From Pycnopodia helianthoides (lineage: Eukaryota > Echinodermata > Asteroidea > Forcipulatida > Asteriidae), in contig CM063248.1 of NCBI GenBank assembly GCA_032158295.1, positions 11,794,657-11,858,656 on the forward strand: a stretch of DNA of 64,000 bases, written 5' to 3'. A model generated the notes under the pieces. The model ran no database searches. It saw only the letters and a list, made by a program, of their open reading frames with translations, and was not told the origin of the DNA. Below, piece by piece: positions 46,880 through 57,330 of the stretch. Within the stretch, counting starts at the first letter, position 1. Each line of letters starts with the position of its first letter. The translations under genes and the position numbers were made by a program.

Positions 46880-47297
46880 ATGGAAGAAACAGCTAAATCC
46901 AACTACACCAAGAAACCAAGGCACATGCGCCGCTCTTTCAAGATCCGCCGCAACGCCAAACTCCAAGGCGGGCTACCGGTTGAGCAGGAGGCGTTCCTCA
47001 AGCAGGGCCGGCGAGCCCAGGTCGGCTACGACGACCCAACGATGCCCATCGAGCGCAAAGTGGCTATCGTGGGTATAGGCTGCCGCTACGCCAACGGCAT
47101 CGACTGCGTCAGGAAGTTCTGGGAGGTGTTGGCGAAAGGGTTGGACTGCACGACGCCGCCCCCGGTCGATCGTTTCGACAGCTCCTTCTTCCTGTATCCG
47201 GGTAAAAAGTTGCCCGGGAAGATGTTCAACAAGTGTGCCGGGTACTTGGCCCATAATCCAGAGAACTTTGACAGACAGTTCTTCAAGATTTCGCCAG
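46880..47297 (+). CDS. pks: PKS exon 1: basic leader and KS start
   Basis: Residues 1-139 plus one base. A basic leader of about 57 residues (KKPRHMRRSFKIRR) precedes KVAIVGIGCRYANGI, the usual start of a ketosynthase. Preceded by acceptor CCTTCAACAG, so a noncoding exon lies upstream. Donor GTGTGT at 47298. CpG-dense compared with flanking DNA. Confidence 0.92.
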
Positions 47298-50200
47298 GTG
47301 TGTGATCAAACTTAAATAACCATTCCAAACTCGTTGATTGTTCTAACTAAAAAACCCACTTCGAAGTATAGATTCAATATAATACGCATAAAACAAAGTG
47401 CCAATAATTTACCTTATTTTTATTGTGTCGAAGTTCAAGGGCAAGACGAAGTACACATTCTGTTATTAATAACTTCAAACCATAGTGCCTGAATTTGATC
47501 CTAATTAAGTGAAACAACACTAACTCATGATTAAGCTCTTTTGATACTTAGGTTTTATCCACAATAAATACATTATCCATAGTAAATACATACTTGGGTC
47601 TGATAACATAATGTGTCCTTTTTGGTATTGATACAGAGGAAGCCAATCATCTGGATCCCCAAGTTCGTCTAATGCTCGAGGTCGTCTGGGAAAGTCTTGA
47701 AGACGCCGGTATTCCTGTGGCTACAGTTCGAGGGTCTAAGACTGGGGTCTACATGGGCGTCACGGCCAGCGAGTACGGCGTCCTTGTGGCCATGCCAAAC
47801 GAGAACGTCAACCAGTACACTAACTCCGGGACCAACTCCTGTATGGCTGCCAATCGGATCTCTTACGAGTTTGACTTCCGCGGGCCGAGTTTCGTCATCG
47901 ATACGGCGTGTTCTTCGTCGCTGTACTCCGTGCACACGGCCTGCGAGGCAATCCGCAACGGGGACTGCGACATGGCCGTTGCCGGAGGTGTCAACATTTC
48001 TCTTCTTCCAGTGACGAGTATCGGATTCTGCCAGGCAGGGATGCTGTCCCCGGACGGTAAAAGCAAGAGTTTTGACCGCTCAGCTGATGGCTACGCACGC
48101 GGTGAAGGAGCTGGTGCCGTGATACTGAAACCACTGCGCCAGGCACTGGAAGATGGGGACAGGGTCTATGCAGTGTTACGTGGTGGTGCCCTTCACAATG
48201 ATGGAAGGACACCTGGGATCGCCAACCCAAGTTTTGATGCCCAAGTAACCCTTGCCGAGTATGCCTATAAACATGCCATGACCGACCCGGAGGATGTTGC
48301 CTACGTTGAAGCACATGGCACTGGCACTCAGATCGGTGACAGGACTGAAGCTAATGCACTTGGTGAGGCAATGAGTCTTAACCGCAAGCCTGAGCACCCT
48401 CCCCTCTACATCGGCTCCGTCAAGTCCAACATCGGTCATGCTGAAGGGGCCGCTGGTGTAGCGGGAATCATAAAGACAGCCCTGAGCGTATACTACGGAC
48501 AAATCCCTAAAGTTGTTCATTTTAGACAGGGAAACGAAAATGTGGACTTCGAAGGGTTGAATATGCGAGTACCAGCTGAACTGACTCGCTGGCCAAAAGG
48601 AGCCAAGAGACTCGCCGGCTGTAGCTCATTTGGCTTTGGTGGAGCAAACGCCCATCTTGTGCTCGAAGGTCCTGCCCAATCACCCACAAAAGGAGACAGA
48701 GTGTCGAGTACGTCACCTCCACAACCGCAGGTGCAGCCGGAGCGAGAGACAATCGTCCCCATGATACTCTTCCTGTCTGCCGCTAGTAAGGATGCTCTAC
48801 GGCAACGTATGCGAGATTGGGTCAGCTACCTGAACAACATCATCGGGAACGACTCTCGGGCATTTAGCAACGCACTTTGCACGGGAGCGGTGCGGGCTAC
48901 TCACCACCAGTATAGACTAGGAGTCATTGCCAGGACGGCCCGGGAAGCGGCCGAGCAAATCCGCCTGAAGGTTGACCACGATCCCAGGGTGGCGTATAAC
49001 GTGATTGAGGGAAAGACCCCGGAAAGCCACAACGGGCACAGGCTTGTGTTTGTCTTCAGTGGGATGGGGACACAGTGGTGGGGAATGGCCAGGCAGCTCA
49101 TGGAAGACGAGCCACAGTTCAGAAGTGTTATCAGGGTCAGTATTACGATAAGCCATTTGATTTAGATCCTATGATAAGTGTTAGTTTGAACATCATCCTG
49201 GTTTATTTGTGTTCAGACATCATGTTTTAAAACTGTCTTCAACTTGGAAATTGTAATTGCTAATTTTGCATTGTTTACAAAAATAATTGTCTTCTGTTCT
49301 TGATTATAATTATCTTTCCTAAAGTAAAAGCATTTCCGATTTTGTTACTGCAGAGGATTGACAAGATTTTAATCAAGTGTGGTGCCAAGTGGTCCTTACT
49401 TCACATGCTGACTAAAGAAACGGACCGCGATAAAATCAACCAAACAGGTTCGTGCGTTTACCCCGATTTACAAAACCAACAACTTGCTGAATTATAAAGA
49501 CACATGCGTTTGCATTGGTAAAACCACTATTTCAACCCCCAAAGCAATGCAAACAAAAACGCTCCAAATCCGTCAAATGAAAAACAGGAAAGTAAGTATC
49601 TTTTATAAACATATGAAAATTAAGACTGTTTCCCCAAACCATTCAACTTGTCAGTAAAATATGTACAGGTTCCTCTTTAAAAAAGGTCAACAAAGGGCTT
49701 TGAAACATGCAGTGTTCATCTTCCAAAAACAAGATATTTTTTCAAATTGTAGTAAAAAGACTACGTACTTCACAGACTATAACTTCTACTTCTACTTCAT
49801 TACTCGGCAGATTTCATAAGTTGGATAGTGTCTTGCTTAAGTACACAAGTGCCGGGACCGAGATTCAAACCAACATTGTGATGACTCACCCACCATCTGA
49901 TGTGTTTCCTTTAAAATGTGCTTCATGGTTTTAGGTTACAAAAACTTGACGATTATTTTTGCTTTTTATTCTGTCTTTTATAGAAGTCGCACAGCCCTGC
50001 ATCTGCTCTGTCCAGATCGCCTTGGCCGAGCTGTACCGCATGCGTGGGGTGACACCGGACGCAATCATTGGCCACAGTGTTGGTGAGGTAGCAGCTGCTT
50101 ACGCCGCAGCTCTCATTTCATTGGAGGACGCCATCAAGGTAATTTACATCCGCGGCAGACAACTTCGTAAGACGAGCGGTCTTGGCGCAATGGTGGCTGT

Positions 50201-53200
50201 TCTCCATGCCGTTGATGAGGTCCAGGCTCGCCTGGAGAACAGTGAATTTTTGAGTGTCATCGACGTTGCAGCAGTGAACAGCCCAACGCAGATTGTACTG
50301 TCTGGAGATACCGAGTCGGTGGCCAGGTTTGTTGATACTCTAAAGAGAGATGGTATCCGATGCGTGACCCTCAAAGTTCTCAATGCCTTCCACAGCTACC
50401 AACAAGACGAGGTCAAGAAGGACTTCCTGAAGAAGGCAAAGTTTCTCGAGACCTCAAACAAGGACGGCATTAACAATAACCCCGTTATTCCCATGATGTC
50501 GACTGTCACTAATGAGTATCTAGACCGGGACACGGCAAACAGTGCAGAGTACTGGTGGAAAAACATAAGGCAGACTGTCCACTTCCGTGGGGCAGTTGAG
50601 AAGCTCCTGAAGGAGGGATACACCAGCTTGATGGAAGTCAGCCCCCACCCGTCCCTGTCCCCAGCAATACGGGACTGCCTTTCAGCTAACCCAGCATCTT
50701 ACCAGCGCTTTGTAACTGGCTCATTGAGACGTCCATCTGACATTCGTGATGTAGCAGACGACAAGGTGAATATTCTCCGGTCTTTGGCAAGGCTCCATGT
50801 GGAAGGCTATCCCATTGACTTAAACCTGCTGTTCAGGGATGGCGATTTTAAAGTCATGTCTCTGCCTACCTATCCATGGCAGAGAGTTCTGTGTTCTGGA
50901 ACCACTGAAAAGAGCCTGAAGATGTTCCGTTTCCCCGCTAAAAATCACCCACTATTAGGGAAACCACAGAGTCTGTCTCATTTCAGCACTGATAATGGGC
51001 CTCGGGTGTGGTGTGCCAAGTACAGCATGTCAACAGTGCCATGGCTACGGGATCACAAACTGCAGGGTAACATCGTCATCCCCGCTGCAGGACAGACGGA
51101 GATCATGCTTGCGGCTTCAAAGGCAATGTACCCCAACAGTGAAACTATCACGCTCAGAGATGCCATGTTTGAAAGGTTCATTTTCCCTTCTGATATGAAG
51201 GGCATGCTCGAGAGCACTGTAATCTCAAAGCCAAGGGAAGCTCAGTTTGCACTGAGAAGCTTCAATCAGGCTGATGAGAAATGGACTTTGCACGGTAAAG
51301 CCAGCATTGACATTCCTGGAAAGTCCAGGTTGTCTTACCATCAACTAGAAGACCAGTTCCATTGTCTGAAATTGGCTATTGATGACATACGGCGCAAGTG
51401 CCCTTACGAGGTTCAACAAGAAGAATTCTATGCCAGACTTTGGAAGGGTGGCTTTCATTTGGGGGAAACCTTTCGATGTGTCAATACAGCATACTTCAGT
51501 CCAGACTACAGCGAGGCCTTGCTGTATGCATCTGTTCCCGAAGCACTGGAGAAGGAATTCCGTCAGTATGTCTTCCACCCGGCCTTGTTAGACAGCATGT
51601 TTCAAGGGATTGGAATTTGCCAAATGTTTCTGGAACAAGAGAAGGCTCGATCCAACCACAATGTATTCAAGACATGGTTCCAGGTTCCACGGTCTGTCCA
51701 AAAGGTACGAGTGAAAGGCTCTGCTCCATCACAGGTAGCTTTCCACGTTAAAATGACACACGTTGAGAAAGGGGAAACAGTGGGGGATGTTGTAGCAGCC
51801 GACGCTACCAACCAGTGGGTTTTTGCTCAAGTTGACAGACTGGCCTTTGAGAATGTTCACTCCAATGAGCCCGATGAGAAAGTGCAACTTTGGAGGCGAG
51901 AGTGGGCACCGATCCATGTTGATTTTGCAGAGACAACCCTCCACCAGATACCCTTGAAGCGAATGCATTCCCGGCCCCTCAGTGCTATTGGGTCAGAAAA
52001 CCCTGGTGCAATCATCATAATCAAAGACAAGCAAGGGGTTTCCACCGAACTTAAGAGGAGAATGGAGATGGAGAGTGTTGTAAGCGTGCTGGACCCAAGA
52101 ATCCTTGTTGACGGGGACGAGCGGTTTAGACGTGTTCTACGGTCATTAGGTCAAGTAACTGATCTCATCATGCTCTCGACTCTTGATATCAAACAACTTG
52201 GATCGCTGGCAAGCATCAACATAGACAACTTTGAGGAGGGCCAGACTATGACAGCTACATCTCCAATAAGTCTGTACCGAGCCATTGTCAAACACGATGC
52301 CAAGGTGAAGCCAAGGCTGTGGATGGTCACACGGGCAGCACACGCTGTCCATGACACAGACATAGCAGACCCGATGATGGCACCAGCAAGTGCCGTTAAT
52401 CTCACCCTCATGCACGAGGACCCAGAGTTTCCATTGGTTACTGTAGATTTGCCTTCTTTGCTCGATCCAGAGGAATCTGCTGAATGGTTGTACCAATATA
52501 TGCGATCGGCACCAACAGATGAAAACTTTGTTGCTCTACGACGCAAAATGCCGATGCAAAATGTTGATCATTCGAAAGAACTGGCATTTGAAGCACATGC
52601 CCTCCGCATTGTCATGCAACCTCAGTCTAGCTTCTCAGCACCTACTCTCTCATCAAACTGGCAAGTGGACGTGGACGACACACTCAAGCAGAAGCGGCTT
52701 GTGGTAAAGCAAAACCAAGAAGCACCAAAAGTGACAAGCTCAGAGGACATTGCAGTCAGGCTCTCCGCGTTTTCTGTCCAACAGCAAAAGGATGCGCCAG
52801 AAAAAACAACAGGTCTGAGTTATCTGTTTGCTGGTAAGATCAACAACTGCAGCGAAGAGCTTCAGGTGCTTTTTAGAATGAGACACAATGTGCTTGGTCT
52901 GCGATCTGGTGGCAAGATAAAGGCTACAATCTGGGCGAATGCCAGTGAACTTGTACCCATCCCAGCAAACTTGACCCCTGTTGAGGCGATTAATATTGTC
53001 AGGGACTATCTTCCAGCGTTTGTTGCCTTCCATGACACACTGAAGCTTAACGAGAATGGATCAGTGATCATATGTCTCTCTTCTCTACGAGACAGAGTTG
53101 GATTGGCCACCACGCATCTCGCTCTGGAGCAAGGTGCCAATGTATTTCTTCATGTGGAGACTGATGATGACAACATCCTCCCGGTGGAGAAGCTCCTTGG

Positions 53201-55793
53201 TATCCTGGGTGATTCTCGCGTGGTCATCACATCTGGTGATAACTTCCATACCCTTATCAATGATGGTTCTGTAGACGTTCTCCTGTTTGCTGGTGAAATG
53301 CCACAAGACAGTAACAACTTGAAGAAGCTTGTAGGCAAACTGGGCCCTTTTGGTACAATAGTACACATTCATGGCCGAAATGGCCCGTCCGAGTCTCGCC
53401 TCAATGTCATGCCACCAAATATATACTTCCTATCCATTGACATGGGGTTAGGTCGCTTTGACCAAATGAAACCTAGACTTCAGGACTCGATGATTCGTCT
53501 ATTACAGATGTTCAGTGTCCATAATGGCTTCCAGGCACTCAAGACTCTCACAGTCCCGACTGCTCCAATATCTAAGCTTTCTCGTTCTCCACATGCCACC
53601 ATAGAGGACATGACTGTGTGCATTGATGAGGAAAGCATCCCCACTACCCTGGACTTTGATGACATCAATTTCACAGCCAATAGTGGTGCAGCTTACTTGG
53701 TAACGGGTGGGTCAAGAGGTTTCGGTCTGATGACTGTTGAATGGTTGGTTAAGGCTGGTGCCCGTCACATTTACATCATCTCCAGATCCACTCCAGAAGA
53801 GGAAGCTGTGCTGAAATTCAAGTCATTCCGGGATACAGGGGCCCGTATAACTCATCTCAAAGTTGATATGTCTAAAGATTATGAAGTAGAGAAAGCTCTC
53901 TCTGCTATACGTGACAATGAAGATTTGCCACTGGAGGGAATCTTTCATTGCGCCGTGGTCTATCATGACTGCCATTTGAGACAAGTCACTACAGAGACTT
54001 GGAATAAGGTGATGGTCCCCAAAGCATATGGGGCTTTAGTTCTACATCAACTCACGTTGAAAATGGGTTTTTCAGTGCGCTACTTTGTCATGTTGTCTTC
54101 GATAGTGGAGATGATGGGAAATGAGGGGCAAGGAGCTTACTGCGCTGCCAATACCTTTTTGGCTAGTCTTTGCAGCATGCGGCGAAAGTTGGGCCTTCCA
54201 GCCACTGTCATCTGTCCTGGAATCATCAACACTGCTGGTCACGCGGCTAGGGCTGGCTTTGTCAGTCACTGGGAGAAAATGGGCATGCAGAGCTTACCAC
54301 CTTCAGAGATACTGAAGGGTCTTGGGTGCATTCTTGCAACGGACTACCCACAACTCGGTCTCACTGGCGCAGTTAACAAGAAAGAGTATGCAAAGGCAAA
54401 CAGTCCCATGCTATCACATCACTTTAGCGAGCCAGCTGGTACTTTTTCGGCCCTAAAGTCTCTTTTCCCAAACCGGGAGAGCTTTCTGGCAACAGATAAC
54501 GATATTCAGATCAGGATTCGCCTACTGCCCAGAGTAGAGGCTCATGAGTTGATATTCAAGACATTGTCAAATCATCTTGTTCAGCGTCTTGGTCTCAGTG
54601 GAGATGTCTGTCAAGAAGCTACTCTTCTCTCCATTGGGTTGGATTCCCATATGTCAACTGAACTGAGTGCGGTAATTCAAGAGAGCTTTGGAGTGACCAT
54701 GACAGCCATGGAGCTGCTGAATGATACGCTAACAGTGAAGGACTTAACACAAAATGTCTACACCAAAGTAATGAGCAGTGCAACAGAAGAACAACAAGAA
54801 GCAGCATCGAGCAAGGATACAATGGCAACTGCTGGTCACCAGTTGTGGTTCAGAATAGACGACAGGGTTCAGAAGCCATCGCATCAGCTCGTCTGCTTTC
54901 CTTCTGTTGGTGGTGGACCATCTCTGTTTGCAGCATGGCAACAACACCTCAGCCAGAATAATGTGCAGATTATTTCCCTGCAGATTCCTGGTTGGGAGGG
55001 TCGTGAGAATGAGAAACCATCACATAACTTGTCTGATGTAGTCCAGCGCCTCGCAGAGGCACTTTTGCCTCATTTGCACAAGGGACATTTTTCATTTTTC
55101 GGCCACAGCTTAGGAGGTCTCACTGCCTTTGAGCTGGCACAGCTTCTCTGGAAGAACCATGATATGCTTCCATCACATCTTTTCATCAGTGCATGGTATG
55201 CACCTACTCAATCCTATCCACATCCCGAAGAGCTCAATATCTCTAGCTCGACCTTCCGCAAGATGCAACGTATTATCTCTGCCAGAGGTGACCCAATGAA
55301 AATCACAGAGCCTTTCCCGATAAGGTTCAGCTTCCTGGATCAGAGTACTGTGAGCAACCCTCGCCTGATGTTGCGTCTGGTTCCCAGCATCGAGGCAGCT
55401 ATTATGACTTGCAAGAAGTACAGATGCCGTCACCGAGATCGCTTACCGTGCAATATGACCATCTTCGGAGGCAAGAATGACCCTTTCGTTAATCCAACCC
55501 TCTTGGACGAATGGAATAAGCAGATCACCAGCGAGAGCAACTTCAAGAAGTTGATCTTCCCAGGGAAGCATATGTACATCCTCGCTTCTGGAAAGAGCAT
55601 TCTTAAGGAAATTGCCAGTTCCCTGAGTCAGCCCCAGAAACAGGAATCTCTGCCTGAGAAAGACAAGTTGCGGAGCCTCTCTGTCAGTGTGGATGAGGCT
55701 TCCGAGCCAGGACCAAGCGGGGCGTCTGCCAGTGCGTCCTCATACCACATTGGTAAACCAGTGCCAAAACCACGATCAAGTTTTAGTCAGTAA
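46880..55793 (+). CDS. pks: Type I polyketide synthase, KS-AT-DH-ER*-KR-ACP-TE
   Basis: Complete gene: four coding exons (46880-47297, 47637-49135, 49354-49447, 49984-55793) join in frame into 2,606 residues. Iteratively condenses malonyl-type units onto an ACP. KS (57-490): Cys231, His366, His407. AT (611-905): GHSVGE with Ser702, Arg727, and AFHS with His807, which suggests malonyl-CoA. DH (990-1290): HKLQGNIVIP with His1028, and Asp1207. Psi-KR from WRREW at 1306. ER-like (1570-1865) lacks the NADPH loop. KR (1905-2150): TGGSRGFG, Lys2017, Ser2043, Tyr2056, Asn2060. ACP: GLDS with Ser2225. TE (2305-2545): GHSLGG with Ser2379, Asp2503, His2533. The start ATG has A at -3 and G at +4. Close relatives should be echinoderm, fish or bird PKSs and animal FAS-like PKSs; in those animals they serve pigment or biomineral formation. 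The product here is unknown. Confidence 0.95.
47298..47636 (+). other. PKS intron after exon 1
   Basis: 339 bases, GT to AG. AT-rich; no repeat recognised. Confidence 0.85.
47637..49135 (+). CDS. pks: PKS exon 2: ketosynthase and AT start
   Basis: Residues 140-639. The split codon gives SPEEANHLDPQVRLMLE, a textbook KS segment, confirming the acceptor GATACAG. DTACSSS (Cys231), EAHGTGT (His366) and VKSNIGHAEG (His407) are intact; GFGGANAHLVLE closes the KS. Ends inside the AT after FSGMGTQWWGM. Donor GTCAGT, phase 0. Confidence 0.94.
49354..49447 (+). CDS. pks: PKS exon 3: 31-residue AT segment
   Basis: Residues 640-670 plus one base: KCGAKWSLLHMLTKE is the expected link between the AT opening motif and its catalytic serine. 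Acceptor TTACTGCAG, donor GTTCGT, phase 1; the next exon completes Glu671. Confidence 0.85.
49448..49983 (+). other. PKS intron after exon 3
   Basis: 536 bases, GT to AG, ending in a pyrimidine tract (GTCTTTTATAG). 49820-49890 includes a SINE-like fragment (TTGCTTAAGTACACAAGTGC). Confidence 0.8.
49984..55793 (+). CDS. pks: PKS exon 4: AT, DH, ER-like, KR, ACP, TE in one 5.81 kb exon
   Basis: Residues 671-2606 with no intron, from VAQPCICSVQIAL to the TAA at 55791. Acceptor TCTTTTATAG. Holds six of the seven domains. After the TE, about 57 residues rich in Ser, Pro, Glu and Lys form a low-complexity tail ending KPRSSFSQ. A 5.8 kb internal stretch without introns contrasts with the split KS-AT part. 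Confidence 0.95.
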
Positions 55794-55957
55794 TCTTTAC
55801 AGCAAATTCGGTTGTTTGTTATGGCAAAGTCAATTTACATTGAAAAACACTGGACAGTATTAATTAAAGGTTTGTTTACGCAGTGCCAACCCTCTGTGAC
55901 CAAAAGCTCACTAAAACAATGCTAGTATATTGCACCTTCAATTGTAGGATCACTTCT

Positions 55958-56338
55958 TTAAAGGGAGGGTATATCTTTGGTAATTACTCAAAAAATTTAT
56001 GAAAAAAAAAACCAAACTTACTTGGTAAAAAGCACTGCAGCTGTTGAAAATGTATACATTTTGAAAAACGATTCCCTCCTAAGGAATGTGGTTTTAGAGA
56101 AATTAATATAAAAAGATTTTAATCTGAGAGCATGAAACAGTTCTCAGATTATGTATTCGAATTACACACTATATTTCCTGTGTGGACATGACCGCTCCAG
56201 ATTTGCAGCGATATCTCAAAAAACGCTACCACCTTTTGAAATGAAATTTCACAGGTTAGTTTTATTGTATATATCTACATTTATGTAGGATTAAAACAAT
56301 CAGAGGTTCCAAAAACCAAATGTATGCTTTGCCTTTAA
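55958..56338. repeat. TTAA-flanked MITE, family D copy 3
   Basis: 381 bases with TTAA at 55958-55961 and 56335-56338. Left GGTATATCTTTGGTAATTAC and right CCAAATGTATGCTTTGCCT are loosely inverted. Sits just downstream of the PKS stop, probably within its 3' UTR. Confidence 0.85.
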
Positions 56339-57239
56339 AGCACAAACTAGCTATGCATCAAATAATTTTGTTTACCAGAATGAGGCTACAAACCAAAGTA
56401 GGCCTATCATGTTTAAGACTGAGGCTGTGTCCGCATTGGCGGCTGAGGCTGTTGCTAAAGGGCAGCCTATCCTTCAACGCTGGTTAACGTGGTGATCCAG
56501 TCATAGCCAACAGCCTTATCCACAGCTGCTAATTTGGAAGCGGTTTGATCACTGCCTGAATGTACTTTTCCTTAGCAGATATTTGTTACAGGGATGATAT
56601 TTGATGTACGTGAACATACCTAAAAAAAAGACTGCTGGTCTGGGTTTCCCTTCATTCTAGACCTGGAAACCCCCAGATAATTACAATTAAGGAGGCTTAC
56701 AAACTGTGCATCACCAGAAATACACAACTACAGGTTTGGGCCCAATGTGGACTTCCTTTCTCCCCTTGGTGATTGCTTCACTTCTTCCAAACAAATTTGA
56801 AGGCTTAAGAAGGTTTTTAGAAAATCCTGTAATCAGGAAAAATCCTGAGAAATCACACGCCTCGTAATGTTAAGTACATGTCAATACCATCTGCACTATC
56901 TAAAGCCCAGAGTGTGCAATTAACCCTGGTTTAAATAGTCCCTGAAACCAAGCTATTGAGAGATTATAATTTATTGTCCATATATTGTGCATGTGATTGT
57001 ACCATGAAAACTTTTGTACACAAATCATAGATTGCCATTCCAAGGAAACCTGATTTAAGAGGTAGACCAGTGGAACCACAGTCTTGTTTAAAAGGCCAGA
57101 TTTCTGGGACTGGCTGGCCAGTGCAAGTTTTTGGCAAATCTGGTTGATAGAAACTTATTTGTTAAAGTATTATTGGTTTTACCCTACACTAATGTGTGAT
57201 AAGCACTGTAAACGGTGCTTTCAGAGTTTGGCAGAAAAA

Positions 57240-57330
57240 AGTCCACAGGAATACTTCTTGGATGGGATTCGAACCCACGACCCGCCCATTCTAGAGCAGA
57301 TATCTTAACCACTAAACCTCACGCAGGCGT
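57240..57330 (-). repeat. tRNA-derived SINE head
   Basis: Minus strand: TGAGGTTTAGTGGTTAAGAT, then GTCGTGGGTTCGAATCCC; the same tail (CACACTAATGTGTGATAAG on plus) runs to about 57180. Same class as 771-845. Confidence 0.75.

Noticed and set aside
46880..55793. Bacterial contamination or very recent transfer of the PKS
   Set aside because: Three in-phase GT-AG introns, a long animal-style context and flanking animal genes argue against contamination. An ancient transfer remains possible.
46880..55793. Ordinary fatty acid synthase
   Set aside because: The ER cofactor loop is lost, the pseudo-methyltransferase region is absent and the TE triad order differs, so a PKS call fits better.
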